A stretch of 64,000 nt of DNA from Phenylobacterium deserti (GCA_943332615.1 CALQQB010000010.1:1-64000), one strand, 5' to 3'. Positions 8,545 through 18,982 are shown, counted from the first letter of the stretch. The notes: generated by a model from the sequence alone, not told the origin. Made by a program: numbers and translations.

Positions 8545-10320
8545 TCAAAAGCTTTGCCCGATGCTGACGTAGACCTGCAGGAGCGGCTGGCCCCTCCGGC
8601 GCGCCACCGGGGTGGCCAGGTCGATCCGGATCGGGACGAGGCCCAGGTTGTAGCGCGCGCCCAGGCCCGCCCCGACCGCAAGCTGCCGGAAATCGACGGG
8701 GCCGCCGGAGCCCACCGTGCCGGCGTCGACAAACGCGGCGAACGACCATTGGGCGGTAAGGTCCTGGCGAAGCTCCAGCGAGGACTCGGCCAGGAAGACC
8801 CCGCCCTTCGGCGTATCGTCGGCCAGCCTGGGCCCAACGCCCTGGTAGGGAAATCCGCGAACCGAACCCCCGCCACCGGCATAGAACCGCTGCGAGGCCG
8901 GGATCTGCTCCACCGTGCCGTTGACGATGCGGCCAAGACGCAGGCGCCCGGCGATCACCGTATGGCCCGCCTTGTCCAGGGATTGGTAATAGGTCCCCTG
9001 CGCCACGGCGCGCAGGTACGGCAGGTTGGTGTCTCCCGCGATCACCGTTGGTTCCAGGCGCGCCGAACCGCGCCATCCACGGGTGGGATTCAACGGGTCG
9101 TTGGAGCGGTCCAGCAGCACGTCGCCCAGGGCGGCCACGGTTAGCAGGTCGCGCCCCAGCGAGGTCAGCGTCCCCACCCTGAGCTCCTGGGATCGGGTGG
9201 CGTTGGCCGAGACGCCCACCGTGACATAGGAGGTTCGACCATAGCGGCGGGTCACGTCGGCCCGCACCCCAACGCCCCGCTCATCGTAGGCGTCGGTCAT
9301 GACGTCATAGACAGCGACCCCGGTCTTGAGGGTCTGCTGCGCCTGCAGCCAGTGCGGCAGCGACAGGTCGACCCCGACCCGGCTGTCGCGGACGGAAATC
9401 TGCCCGTAGAGCGCGATCGTATCGGCGCGGGCGAGCTTGTTGTAGCGCGTCCAGCGGGCGTTCACGCCCCCGCCTTCGCTGGTGGAATAGCTGGCGCCGC
9501 CCTCGATGGTCCGGGGTTTACGCTCCGACAGCGCCACGACCACCGGCCGCAGACCCGAGGCGCTGGCCTGCTCTGGCGGCGCCAGCGCCACCGTGACGCT
9601 ATCGTAGATGCCCGCGTCCAGCAGCCGCCGCTCCAGCTCGGCCACGTCGTCGGGATCGTAGGGATCGCCGGCCGCCCAGGGCGCGAGATGCCGCACCCAG
9701 GCCGGGTTGGTGCGGCTGCCCGGCGCGATAGCCAACCCCTCCAGGCGCACCAGGATGCCGGCGGCGATGCGGTAGTTGGGCCGAACGCTCATGTCGGCGT
9801 GATCAACGATCACTTCGCGCGGCTCGGCCACCGCGTCGGCATAGCCGCGCTTCTGCACCGCAGCGACCACCCGACCCTCGGCGGCGATGACATCGGCGGC
9901 ACGGCCCGGCGCGCCAGGCGTCAGCGACAGGGCCTTGCCGGCGTCGGCCTGGGCCTGGGTGTTCGGCGGCGGCCCGATCCAGCTGAGCTCAGGTTCACTG
10001 AGATGGAAACGCGGCCCGGGCGCGATCTGCACCAGGGGTCGCGGCGGCTCGGCCTCACTGACATCCGGTTCGACGCGATAGGCGTAGTAGCCCTCCGACC
10101 TCAGGGCTGCGATAGCGTCTTCGGCCGCTGCGCGGGCTCGGCGGCGCGCCTCGAAGCGGTTTTCGACAGGTCGATCCGTTTCGCCGATGACCCGCTGGAC
10201 CATGGCCTTGAGATCCGCATCCATCTCGCCCTGCACGGTAGCCCGAGGCTCGGCGGCCTGGAGGGTCGCCGGCGTGCACAGGGCCACCGAGGCGGCGACG
10301 GCGTAGAGCAGTCGACCCAA
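8545..10320 (-). CDS. tamA: TamA-like outer-membrane assembly protein (BamA superfamily)
   Basis: 591 residues: a signal peptide (to about ATLQAAEP), POTRA-like domains over roughly residues 25-270, and a C-terminal 16-strand-type beta-barrel from about 275 that ends in Phe (IGQSF). The motif YAGGGGSVRGFPYQGVGP, including the RGF of the surfaced L6 loop, is diagnostic of the BamA/TamA/FhaC superfamily. It should sit in the outer membrane and act with TamB. The start is TTG at 10320, supported by AAGAGGAAT just upstream. tamB follows 14 bases later, so the two are one operon. Confidence 0.92.
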   Translation of the reverse strand: MGRLLYAVAASVALCTPATLQAAEPRATVQGEMDADLKAMVQRVIGETDRPVENRFEARRRARAAAEDAIAALRSEGYYAYRVEPDVSEAEPPRPLVQIAPGPRFHLSEPELSWIGPPPNTQAQADAGKALSLTPGAPGRAADVIAAEGRVVAAVQKRGYADAVAEPREVIVDHADMSVRPNYRIAAGILVRLEGLAIAPGSRTNPAWVRHLAPWAAGDPYDPDDVAELERRLLDAGIYDSVTVALAPPEQASASGLRPVVVALSERKPRTIEGGASYSTSEGGGVNARWTRYNKLARADTIALYGQISVRDSRVGVDLSLPHWLQAQQTLKTGVAVYDVMTDAYDERGVGVRADVTRRYGRTSYVTVGVSANATRSQELRVGTLTSLGRDLLTVAALGDVLLDRSNDPLNPTRGWRGSARLEPTVIAGDTNLPYLRAVAQGTYYQSLDKAGHTVIAGRLRLGRIVNGTVEQIPASQRFYAGGGGSVRGFPYQGVGPRLADDTPKGGVFLAESSLELRQDLTAQWSFAAFVDAGTVGSGGPVDFRQLAVGAGLGARYNLGLVPIRIDLATPVARRRGQPLLQVYVSIGQSF

Positions 10321-10507
10321 GTCAGATTCCTCTTAGTCCCCACTCGGGGTGTAGCCGTGCAGCCAACCCCTGTCATCCGCCGGTCCTGCGGCGCGGCGCC
10401 CAATCGCTGAGCAGATGAGGACGAAATTCGCCGCCGCGCTTCCGGCGTCGCCACAAGCAGCCTACAGATTCGGGGTCACATCCAGGGCGGGGAGCGTGGA
10501 AGCAATC

Positions 10508-11980
10508 GTGAGCGTCAAACGGGACCAGCCGACGGCCGACATTTCGAACCCTGCCGTACCCTATGACGAGATGGTCAAACGCGCGGGCGCGGTGCATCCG
10601 CACTACACGGCCCTGGAGGCCCGCCTCGCGACGCTGAGCCCCGAGGAACTTGCTGAACGCCAGCGGACGCAGGAACGGTTCTTCCTGCTGCAGGGCATCA
10701 CCTTCACCGTCTACGGGGCCGAGAGCTCCACCGAACGGATTATCCCGTCCGACATCCTGCCGCGCATCATCCCGGGTTCGGAGTGGTCGCGGATCGAGGC
10801 CGGCCTGATCCAGCGCCTGAAGGCGCTCAACATGTTCCTGGCCGACATCTATTCGCACCAGCAGATCCTGATGGACGGGGTCCTGCCTCGCGAACTGGTG
10901 CTGAACGCGCCCTCGTACCGGCGCGAGATGCAGAACCTCTATGTTCCGCACAAGGCCTACGCCAACGTCTGCGGCTCAGACCTGATCCGCCAGCCGAACG
11001 GCGAGTTCGCGGTGCTAGAGGACAATCTGCGGGTCCCCTCCGGCGTGTCCTATATGTTGGCCAACCGCGAGGCCTCGCGTCGCGTATTTCCCGGCACGTT
11101 CCGCTCAGCCGGCGTGCGCGGTATCGACCGCTATCCCGACCTCCTGTTGACCACCTTGAAGAGCATGGCCGGCAACTGGCGGCCCAACCCGCAGGTCGTG
11201 GTGCTGACGCCCGGCGTCTACAACTCCGCCTACTACGAGCACGCCTACCTTGCGCGGCTGATGGGGGTGCCCCTGGTCGAAGGCCGCGACCTCGTCGTCC
11301 ACGACAACTTCGTCTACATGCGCACCACCCGGGGTTTACGCCGGATCGACGTGATCTACCGCCGGGTGGACGACGACTTCATTGACCCCCTCACGTTCCG
11401 CCGCGACTCGTCCCTGGGCGCCGCTGGCCTGTTCAACGCCTATCGCGCCGGCAATGTGATGATCTGCAACGCGCCGGGCACCGGCGTCGCCGACGACAAG
11501 GCGGTCTATGCCTACGTCCCGGCGATCATCAAATACTACCTCAACCAGGACGCCATCCTGCCCAACATCGAGACCTTCCTGTGCCGCGAACCCGCTCAGC
11601 TCAGCCACGTCCTGGCCAACCTGGACAAGCTGGTGGTCAAGGCGGTGGGCGCGTCGGGCGGCTATGGCATGCTGGTGGGACCGCATTCCACCAAGGCCCA
11701 GCAGGCCGAGTTCGCCGATGCCTTGCAGGCCGATCCGGCCAATTATATCGCCCAGCCGACGATCCAGCTCTCCACCGCGCCCTGCCTCATCGACGGCAAT
11801 GTCGAACCCCGGCACGTGGACCTGCGCCCCTTCATCCTCTGCGGCGAGAAGATCGTCGTCACACCCGGCGCGCTGACCCGCGTGGCCCTGCGCAAGGGCT
11901 CGCTGGTCGTGAACTCCAGCCAGGGCGGCGGCTCGAAGGACACCTGGGTCCTCACCGAATCGAAGGGTGACGCCAAATGA
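10508..11980 (+). CDS. Circularly permuted ATP-grasp protein (DUF404/DUF407 type)
   Basis: About 490 residues from a GTG at 10508 that follows TGGAAG; an ATG at 10415 would add 31 residues of low quality. The family marker sequences are present: FTVYGAESSTERIIP, IPGSEWSRIEAGLIQRLKAL, LEDNLRVPSGVSYML, RRVDDDFIDPL and the ATP-grasp-like VVKAVGASGGYGMLVG. Circularly permuted ATP-grasp enzymes are predicted to form amide or peptide bonds; this family has no firm substrate. It overlaps a 13-codon leader and is followed by an alpha-E protein and a transglutaminase-like protein, a conserved trio. Probably cytoplasmic. Confidence 0.88.
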   Translation: MSVKRDQPTADISNPAVPYDEMVKRAGAVHPHYTALEARLATLSPEELAERQRTQERFFLLQGITFTVYGAESSTERIIPSDILPRIIPGSEWSRIEAGLIQRLKALNMFLADIYSHQQILMDGVLPRELVLNAPSYRREMQNLYVPHKAYANVCGSDLIRQPNGEFAVLEDNLRVPSGVSYMLANREASRRVFPGTFRSAGVRGIDRYPDLLLTTLKSMAGNWRPNPQVVVLTPGVYNSAYYEHAYLARLMGVPLVEGRDLVVHDNFVYMRTTRGLRRIDVIYRRVDDDFIDPLTFRRDSSLGAAGLFNAYRAGNVMICNAPGTGVADDKAVYAYVPAIIKYYLNQDAILPNIETFLCREPAQLSHVLANLDKLVVKAVGASGGYGMLVGPHSTKAQQAEFADALQADPANYIAQPTIQLSTAPCLIDGNVEPRHVDLRPFILCGEKIVVTPGALTRVALRKGSLVVNSSQGGGSKDTWVLTESKGDAK

Positions 11981-12018
11981 TGCTCGCCAACCTCCTGCTG
12001 GAAGGATCGCGAGCATGA
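11977..12018 (+). other. Possible 13-codon coupling ORF between ATP-grasp and alpha-E genes
   Basis: ATG at 11977 overlaps the TGA of the ATP-grasp gene (ATGA), and the little frame (MMLANLLLEGSRA) ends in a TGA at 12016 that overlaps the ATG of the alpha-E gene, again as ATGA. The 11-base sequence ATGATGCTCGC occurs at both junctions (11977 and 12015), so this may be a duplicated start region rather than a real peptide gene. Confidence 0.35.
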
Positions 12019-12962
12019 TGCTCGCTCGGGTTGCCGACAGTCTCTACTGGATCGGTCGCTACGTGGAGCGGGCCGAGCACATGTGCCGGCTCTCCGACGT
12101 GATGCTGAACGCCACGCTGGACCGATCCGATGCCGCCACCCAGGTCGCGCGGATCGCCCTGCTGGCGGTGGGTGACACCAATGTCTCCAAAGCCCAGGCG
12201 CCCTATGAGGCCGCCCTGGCGCTGACCTTGGAGCGCGGCGACGGCGGCTCGATTTTCTCCTCCATCGCCCACGCCCGCGAGAACGCCCGGCAGGTCCGCG
12301 ACCAGATCACCACCGAGACCTGGGAACGGCTGAACATCATCTATCTGCGGATGAACAATCCGGACGCGGTGAAGGCCTTCCACGATGGCAGCCAAGTATT
12401 CCTGCACGACACCATCGCCGACCTGCACCTGTTCAAGGGCGCCGGCGACGCCACCATGAGTCACGGCGAGGGCTGGAGCTTCCTGCAGCTTGGCGTCCAC
12501 CTGGAGCGCGCGCAACTGATCGGATCCCTGCTGGACGTGGTGTTCGGAGAACGGCGGCGACGCAAGCCCCTGGCCGACCACTTCGCCCTGACCAGCATCC
12601 TGCGGATGAGTTGCGCGCTCGAGCCCTATCTGCGGGTCTATACGGCCGAGTTGCAGCCGCGCCACATCCTGAACTTCCTGATGCTGGACGAGGACTTTCC
12701 CCGTTCGATCCGCTTCTGCACCACCCAGATCGAGAGCCACCTGGCCGCCATCACCCGCCACGCCGGCCTGTCGGCCAACGCCGGGCCGGAACGGCTGGCC
12801 GGGCGGCTCAAGGCCCGCCTGCACTTCGCCGACATGGACGAGTTGGAAGCCCAGGGGGCGTCGGCCTTCCTGAAGACGGTGCTGGACGACTGCTGGGCCA
12901 TCCACCGCAGTCTCTACGACGCCTTTGTCGCCTATTCCCTCGAAGACCGGCTGCCGGCGTAA
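12015..12962 (+). CDS. Alpha-E domain-containing protein
   Basis: About 315 residues, mostly helical, starting MMLARVADSLYWIGRYVERA, which is the signature opening of the alpha-E (DUF403) family. Later markers are WERLNIIYLRMNN, FLQLGVHLERAQLIGSLLDV and FLMLDEDFPRSIRFC. The biochemical role of alpha-E proteins is unknown; comparative genomics pairs them with circularly permuted ATP-grasp and transglutaminase-like proteins, and they are proposed partners or substrates in peptide-ligation systems. The start at 12015 (or 12018) has GGAAGGA upstream. The gene ends 34 bases before the transglutaminase gene. Confidence 0.9.
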   Translation: MMLARVADSLYWIGRYVERAEHMCRLSDVMLNATLDRSDAATQVARIALLAVGDTNVSKAQAPYEAALALTLERGDGGSIFSSIAHARENARQVRDQITTETWERLNIIYLRMNNPDAVKAFHDGSQVFLHDTIADLHLFKGAGDATMSHGEGWSFLQLGVHLERAQLIGSLLDVVFGERRRRKPLADHFALTSILRMSCALEPYLRVYTAELQPRHILNFLMLDEDFPRSIRFCTTQIESHLAAITRHAGLSANAGPERLAGRLKARLHFADMDELEAQGASAFLKTVLDDCWAIHRSLYDAFVAYSLEDRLPA

Positions 12963-12996
12963 AGCCCCCCGCCAGGATACAAGGACAAAAAGACCC

Positions 12997-14019
<1,023 letters not shown>

Positions 14020-14072
14020 CGGCCCTCCCGCCTCTTAAGGGGTAGGGAAATCAATGGTGTGCGGGGAACCCC

Positions 14073-14750
14073 CTACAGCTTGGGTCGCGGGCTTTCGGCC
14101 AGGTCCTGGCCGGTGATCTGGTAGTGGACCAGTTCGGCGATGTTGGTCGCGTGGTCGCCGATCCGCTCCAGGTTCTTGGCGATGAACAGCAGGTGCGTGC
14201 CATCACCGACGGAGCCGGGCTTGTTGATCATCCCCGAAACAATGCCCTGCACCACGCTGTCGTGACGCTCGTCGATCTCGGTGTCTTTCAACCACACCGT
14301 ATAGGCCGCCTGGGCGTCGCCTTGCCGGTAGGCGTTGACCACCGCCGACAGGCGCTCGGCCGCCAGTTGGCCCAGCGCGACGATGTCGGCGACCTGCGCC
14401 TCGCCGCCCGCGGTGTCCATCCGCGCCACCCGCTTGCCGATGTTCTTCGCGAGATCGCCGCAGCGTTCCAGCTGCATGGCGATCTTCATGGCCGCGATGG
14501 GCCGGCGCAGATCGTCGGCCACGGGTTGGCGCAGCGCGATGAACCGCACCGCGCTGCGTTCGATGGCGGCGTCCTGGATGTCGAGGGCGTCGTCACCCCG
14601 CACGACCTTCGCAGCCGCCGGCAGATCATGGCGGCTGAAGACATCTACCGCCGCCCGCACCTGGGCCACCGCAAGGTCGCCCATCGCCGCCACCGCGTGG
14701 CTCAGGCGGGCAAGGTCGCTATCGACCGCTGTCACCGTGTGATCGTCCAT
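14073..14750 (-). CDS. phoU: Phosphate signalling protein PhoU
   Basis: 225 residues, the standard size for PhoU: two repeated three-helix bundles, each with the metal-binding E/D-rich motif (MQLERCGDLAKNIGKR and KNLERIGDHATNIAE). PhoU links the Pst transporter to the PhoR kinase and keeps the Pho regulon off when phosphate is plentiful; it acts in the cytoplasm at the membrane. The gene lies after pstCAB on the minus strand, 85 bases beyond the pstB stop, with two strong hairpins in that gap. A second PhoU paralogue lies at 23600-24295. Confidence 0.95.
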   Translation of the reverse strand: MDDHTVTAVDSDLARLSHAVAAMGDLAVAQVRAAVDVFSRHDLPAAAKVVRGDDALDIQDAAIERSAVRFIALRQPVADDLRRPIAAMKIAMQLERCGDLAKNIGKRVARMDTAGGEAQVADIVALGQLAAERLSAVVNAYRQGDAQAAYTVWLKDTEIDERHDSVVQGIVSGMINKPGSVGDGTHLLFIAKNLERIGDHATNIAELVHYQITGQDLAESPRPKL

Positions 14751-14765
14751 CGCAGGGGCTCCCCA

Positions 14766-14792
14766 GACCCTTCGTCGTCCCGACGAAGGGTC
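14766..14792 (-). other. Intercistronic hairpin between pstB and phoU (distal)
   Basis: A perfect 12-base stem (14766-14777 with 14781-14792) and a three-base loop. On the transcribed minus strand it is not followed by a T-run, so it is better seen as a stabiliser, processing site or attenuator. On the plus strand it is followed by GGTTTTCT. Confidence 0.7.
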
Positions 14793-14813
14793 GGTTTTCT
14801 AAGTCAAAGTGGA

Positions 14814-14835
14814 GCCATCGGCGGGAGCCGATGGC
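14814..14835 (-). other. Intercistronic hairpin directly after pstB
   Basis: A perfect nine-base stem (14814-14822 with 14827-14835) and a four-base loop, abutting the pstB stop codon. No T-run follows in the direction of transcription. Together with the hairpin at 14766-14792 it separates pstB from phoU. Confidence 0.65.
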
Positions 14836-15645
14836 CTAGCCGAACCGGCCGGTGATGTAGTCGCGGGCCCGGCTGGTGACCGGGTTGGTGAACAGCTGCT
14901 CAGTCTCGCCAAACTCGATCAGCTTGCCGAGGTACATGAAGCCCGTGTGGTCGGAGAGCCGCGCCGCCTGGCCCATGTTGTGGGTGACGATGACGATCGT
15001 GTAGTCGGCCTTCAGCTCGGCGATGGTCTCTTCCAGCCGGGCCGTCGAGATCGGGTCCAGCGCCGAGGCCGGCTCGTCCAGCAGCAGCACCTCGGGCTTC
15101 ACCGCGATGCCGCGCGCGACGCAGAGTCGCTGCTGCTGGCCGCCGGAGAGGCCCAGGCCCGACTGCTGCAGTTTGTCCTTCACCTCATCCCACAGGGCCG
15201 CGCGGCGCAGGCTGTCCTCGACCCGGATAGCCATGTCGGCCTTGCTGAGGGTCTCGTAAAGGCGGACCCCGTAGGCGACGTTGTCATAGATCGACATCGG
15301 GAACGGCGTCGGCTTCTGGAACACCATGCCGATCCGCGCGCGAAGAGCGGCGACATTGACCCGCGGCGACAGCACGTCCTCGCCGTCCAGCAGCACCTGC
15401 CCCGTCGCCTTCTGGCCGGGATAGAGGCCGTACATGCGGTTCAGGACCCGCAGCAGCGTAGACTTGCCGCAGCCAGACGGCCCGATCAACGCCGTCACCC
15501 CATTGGCGGCGAACGAGACGTTGATATCGAACAGCGCCTGCTTGCCGCTGTAGAAGAAGTTCAGGTCCTTGATGGCGAGCTTCACCGTTTCCGGCGCGAT
15601 CTCCAGGATGGCCGTCTCCGGCGGGTTGTCGAGCTGAGCGTTCAT
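14836..15645 (-). CDS. pstB: Phosphate ABC transporter ATP-binding protein
   Basis: 269 residues. Walker [10 protein letters not shown] at 55-63, signature LSGGQQQR at about 166-173 and Walker B LLLDEP at 187-192, with the PstB-typical [18 protein letters not shown]. It powers high-affinity phosphate import from the cytoplasmic side with PstA and PstC. The ATG overlaps the pstA stop as ATGA, so translation is coupled. Last gene of pstCAB before the hairpins and phoU. Confidence 0.97.
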   Translation of the reverse strand: MNAQLDNPPETAILEIAPETVKLAIKDLNFFYSGKQALFDINVSFAANGVTALIGPSGCGKSTLLRVLNRMYGLYPGQKATGQVLLDGEDVLSPRVNVAALRARIGMVFQKPTPFPMSIYDNVAYGVRLYETLSKADMAIRVEDSLRRAALWDEVKDKLQQSGLGLSGGQQQRLCVARGIAVKPEVLLLDEPASALDPISTARLEETIAELKADYTIVIVTHNMGQAARLSDHTGFMYLGKLIEFGETEQLFTNPVTSRARDYITGRFG

Positions 15646-16496
15646 GAGCGGGCGGATCCCCGGAGGAAGGTGCGGGCGAGCATGGTCACGACGAGCACCG
15701 TGGCCGTGATCAGGAGGGCGGCGGTCCAGGCCAGTCGGCGCCAGTCATCGTAGGCGGTCAGCGCGAAGTTCGCGATCACGACCGGCAGGTTCGCCATCGG
15801 CTTGGTCATATTCAGGCTCAGGAACTGGTTGTTGAGCGCGGTGAACAGCAGCGGCGCGGTCTCACCGCTGATCCGGGCGAAGGCCAGCAGGGCGCCGGTC
15901 AGCATGCCACTGCGCGCCGACTTCCAGATCACCGCGAAGATCGTGTGCCAGACGGGCGCGCCCAGGGCGACGCTGGCTTCCCGAAGCGCCGTCGGCTGCA
16001 GACGCAGGACGTCCTCGGTGGTGCGGGTGATCACCGGCGCCGCGATCAGGCCCAACGCCACGGCGCCGGCGAAGCCTGAGAAGCCCTTCAGGGGCGCCAC
16101 CAGGATTTCGTAGACGAACAGGCCGACCAGGATCGACGGGGCGGAGAGCAGCACGTCGTTCAGGAACCGGACCACCTTGCCGTAGTGGCTGTCGCGGGCG
16201 AACTCCGAGAGCCAGGTTCCGGCCAGGAAGCCCACGAGGGAGGCGCCGATCATGGCCAGCGTACACATCATCAGCGACCCCAGGATGGCGTTCAGCAGGC
16301 CGCCTTCCGAACCGGGGGCCGGGGTCGATTTCGTGAAGACGTTGAGGTCGAGGCCGCCGACGCCCTTGGTCAGCAGCGACCAGAGGATAGTCGTCAGCGC
16401 GACCAGGGCGATCCCCGTCGCCACCCAGCAGGCGGCCAGGAAGACGCCCTCGCCCAGGCGGCGCGACAGGCGCGGGGCGGCGTTGGCCATGCTCAT
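15642..16496 (-). CDS. pstA: Phosphate ABC transporter permease PstA
   Basis: 284 residues with about six membrane segments. The permease coupling loop ([20 protein letters not shown], then LGAPVWHT) and [16 protein letters not shown] are characteristic of PstA. It forms the inner-membrane channel with PstC. The ATG at 16496 overlaps the pstC stop by four bases (ATGA); another Met lies two codons in. The frame remains open further upstream but that is out-of-frame pstC. Confidence 0.95.
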   Translation of the reverse strand: MSMANAAPRLSRRLGEGVFLAACWVATGIALVALTTILWSLLTKGVGGLDLNVFTKSTPAPGSEGGLLNAILGSLMMCTLAMIGASLVGFLAGTWLSEFARDSHYGKVVRFLNDVLLSAPSILVGLFVYEILVAPLKGFSGFAGAVALGLIAAPVITRTTEDVLRLQPTALREASVALGAPVWHTIFAVIWKSARSGMLTGALLAFARISGETAPLLFTALNNQFLSLNMTKPMANLPVVIANFALTAYDDWRRLAWTAALLITATVLVVTMLARTFLRGSARS

Positions 16497-17464
16497 AGGG
16501 TTTGCTGCCGTCCGATAAGCATCCGGGCCAAGGCCAGGACCGCGAAGGTGAGCACGAAGAGCACGAGGCCGAGCGAGATCAGGGCCGCGATGTGCAGCTC
16601 GTGGGTGGCTTCGGTGAACTCGTTGGCGATGGTGGAGGCGATCGTCGAGCCCGGCGCGAACAGCGAGGTGGGGAAGCCGTGCGCGTTGCCGATGACGAAG
16701 GTCACCGCCATGGTCTCGCCCAGCGCCCGGCCCAGGCCCAGCATCACTGCCCCGATGGCGCCCGTGCGAATATAGGGCAGGCTGACCTTGGTGATGACCT
16801 CGAAAGTGGTCGAGCCCAGGCCGTAGGCGCTCTCGCGCACCGTGGCCGGGATGGTGTTCAGCAGCTCGCGCAGCGTGGCGGCGATGAACGGCAGGATCAT
16901 GATCGCCAGGATCACCGAGGCGGTGAAAATGCCGGCGCCGTTGGGGATGCCGGCAACCAGCTTCTCCATCAGGCTGCCAGGCGGGGCCGAGGCCATCAGC
17001 GGGATCTGGATATGCTGGGCGAACCAGGGGGCAAAGACGAACAGGCCCCACATGCCGTAGACGATCGACGGGATGCCCGCGAGCAGCTCCACCGCCGTGC
17101 CGATGGTCCGTCGCAGGATCGGCGGGCAGAGCTCGACCAGGAAGATGGCGATCCCGAAGGCCAGCGGCAGGGCGAACAGCAGCGCCAGGGCGGCGCTGAT
17201 GACGGTGCCCGCCACGGCGCCCGCGGCGCCGTAGACCTCGTTGACCGGATCCCATTCCGCGCTGATGAAAAAGCCGAAGCCGAACTTCGACAGCGCCGGC
17301 CAGCCGCCGATCACCAGCGACACAACCAGCCCGGCCAGCGCGGTCAGCAGCAGGGTCGCCGCAGAGAAGCAGAGAATCTCGAACGCTCGGTCAAGGGTCG
17401 TTCCGCGGGCGGTGCGCGGCGGCGCAGCGGCCGCGGCCATCGGGGCGTCAGCGGTCGCGGTCAT
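16493..17464 (-). CDS. pstC: Phosphate ABC transporter permease PstC
   Basis: 323 residues with about six membrane segments; markers are ELLAGIPSIVYGMWGLFVF and the coupling loop TIPATVRESAYGLGSTTFE, then GLGRALGETMAVTFVIGNAH. With PstA it forms the phosphate permease. The ATG at 17464 has AAGG seven bases before it and is preferred over a GTG at 17512. First gene of pstCAB-phoU; a Pho-box-like site lies about 90 bases upstream. pstS is not in this operon but 2.5 kb away. Confidence 0.95.
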   Translation of the reverse strand: MTATADAPMAAAAAPPRTARGTTLDRAFEILCFSAATLLLTALAGLVVSLVIGGWPALSKFGFGFFISAEWDPVNEVYGAAGAVAGTVISAALALLFALPLAFGIAIFLVELCPPILRRTIGTAVELLAGIPSIVYGMWGLFVFAPWFAQHIQIPLMASAPPGSLMEKLVAGIPNGAGIFTASVILAIMILPFIAATLRELLNTIPATVRESAYGLGSTTFEVITKVSLPYIRTGAIGAVMLGLGRALGETMAVTFVIGNAHGFPTSLFAPGSTIASTIANEFTEATHELHIAALISLGLVLFVLTFAVLALARMLIGRQQTL

Positions 17465-17552
17465 CGGTCGGCCTTGAGTTTCCGGAACACGCGCGAACTC
17501 CCCCCAAACCACGATCCCGGCCTCTGCTCTATCGGGGCTAAAGGACAGTTCC

Positions 17553-17570
17553 GCGACGAATATATGACAG
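17553..17570 (-). promoter_or_regulatory. Candidate Pho box for pstCAB-phoU
   Basis: Read on the minus strand, CTGTCATATATTCGTCGC matches the enterobacterial Pho box CTGTCATAAATCTGTCAC at 14 of 18 positions, with the first CTGTCAT half perfect and an AT spacer. It lies 89 bases upstream of the pstC ATG and faces it. PhoB is encoded in the window. Confidence 0.6.
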
Positions 17571-17721
17571 TGACGTGACGCTGGGCGAGCCGCTTTTCAA
17601 GACTTCAGGTTGAGCCGCTTGTCCCCGCCTGCATTGACCTCTTCTATCCCTGGATCAGCAGGGCGCGTCCGCGCAGGCGTCCCTATTGCAACCCCCCGTC
17701 AGCGGAGCTGGCGGAAAGCGC

Positions 17722-18864
17722 CTAGATCGTCCCCATCGCCGTCCACATGGCCATGGCCAGGCCAAGCGCGCGCGTGTCGCCCATGGTCGTGGGCATCATC
17801 TTGTTCATGACGTAGGCGAAGGTGGTGCGCGCATCCATGTCGATGATGATCAGCGATCCCCCGTAGCCGCCCCAGTACATGGAGTTCGGGTTGGGCAGCG
17901 GCAGGACGCCCGGCAGGCCGAAGCCCAGGCCGAAGCGCGCCGGCACGTCCAGGATCAGGTCCCGCCCCTCCACCTGCAGCTCCAGCGCCTTGCGGCAGCC
18001 GGCCTCGGACAGGAAGCGCTTGCCCTTGGCGACCCCGCCATTGGCCAGAATCGCATGGATCTCGGCCACCGAACGCGCATTGCCCGTGCCGCCGGCCGCC
18101 GGGATTTCGGCGCCGCGCCAGCCGCGCGTCTTGGTCGCCGAGACGTCGATGCCGGGGTTGGTGGACATGTTGCGCATCAGTTCGGTCTGGTTGCGCATGT
18201 CGGCGACACCGCCGCCGGGCGGGGGCGGCAGCAGTTCGGCGACGCGGTGGTCCTCCGACGCCGGCAGGCCGATGTGGAAGTCCGCGCCAAGCGGCCCGGC
18301 GATCTCCTCGCGGAACAGCGTCCCCAGCGACTTGCCGGTGATCCGCCGCACCACCTCGCCCACCAGATAGCCCTGGGTGATCGCGTGATAGCCGGGCGCC
18401 GTGCCCGCTTCCCAGAACGGGGCCTGGGCGGCGAGCAGGCTGGTCATTTTCTCCCAGTCGTAGAGGTCCTCGGTGGTGATCGTCTCTTTCCAGCCGGACA
18501 GGCCCGCCGAATGGCTCATCAGGTGGCTGACCTTGATGGCGGACTTCCCGTTCGCCGCGAACTCCGGCCAGTATTTCGCCACCGGCGCCTCAAAATCCAG
18601 ATCGCCGCGGTCGGCGATCAGCAGCGCGGTCAGCGCTGTCATGGTCTTGGTGGTGGAATAGACGTTGACGATGGTGTCCCGCTCCCAGGCCCGCGTCTTC
18701 GCCGGATCGGCATAGCCGCCCCAGAGATCGACCACCGTCTCGCCCTCGACCGTGGCGCAGAACGAGGCGCCGATGTCCTCGCCCTTGGTGAGATTTTCCT
18801 CGAACTGGGTCCGCGCCGCCGCATAGCGGTCCTGGGTCAACCCTTGCACCGAACCGTCCGCCAT
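17722..18864 (-). CDS. Serine hydrolase of the class C beta-lactamase/esterase family
   Basis: 380 residues. The nucleophile motif STTK puts the catalytic serine at 70 and lysine at 73, and Tyr159 (PGYHAIT) fills the third position of the class C-like triad. The later GYGGS replaces the KTG box of true beta-lactamases. These features match family VIII esterases and related hydrolases rather than an antibiotic resistance enzyme. No signal peptide is seen, so it is probably cytoplasmic. It lies between pstCAB and pstS on the same strand; whether it belongs to the phosphate response is unknown. Confidence 0.88.
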   Translation of the reverse strand: MADGSVQGLTQDRYAAARTQFEENLTKGEDIGASFCATVEGETVVDLWGGYADPAKTRAWERDTIVNVYSTTKTMTALTALLIADRGDLDFEAPVAKYWPEFAANGKSAIKVSHLMSHSAGLSGWKETITTEDLYDWEKMTSLLAAQAPFWEAGTAPGYHAITQGYLVGEVVRRITGKSLGTLFREEIAGPLGADFHIGLPASEDHRVAELLPPPPGGGVADMRNQTELMRNMSTNPGIDVSATKTRGWRGAEIPAAGGTGNARSVAEIHAILANGGVAKGKRFLSEAGCRKALELQVEGRDLILDVPARFGLGFGLPGVLPLPNPNSMYWGGYGGSLIIIDMDARTTFAYVMNKMMPTTMGDTRALGLAMAMWTAMGTI

Positions 18865-18922
18865 CGTCCCGCTCCCTGATCTTCCCTCACCTTGGCAGGC
18901 GAGCGCGAGGGAAGCCTAGCCC

Positions 18923-18957
18923 AAAACGCAGCATGGCCGGCGCAGGCGCCGGCCATG
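18923..18957 (-). terminator. Likely terminator of pstS
   Basis: A perfect 12-base GC-rich stem (18932-18943 with 18946-18957) about 25 bases beyond the pstS stop. On the minus strand it is followed by CTGCGTTTTGGG, a short T-run. The loop is only two bases, so the innermost pairs must open. Confidence 0.6.
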
Positions 18958-18982
18958 ACACGCAGTCGGTAGAGATCGAAGG

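Noticed and set aside
8531-9076. Upstream extension of tamB into tamA
   Set aside because: The sequence is out-of-frame tamA; the ATG at 8530 directly precedes the membrane anchor expected for TamB.
14030-14072. Possible bidirectional terminator between the transglutaminase and phoU genes
   Set aside because: Only short GTAGGG/CCCTAC and GGGG/CCCC pairings and no T-run; too weak to call.
17722-18864. Beta-lactamase resistance gene
   Set aside because: STTK and Tyr are present but no signal peptide and no KTG box; fits the related esterase/hydrolase group.
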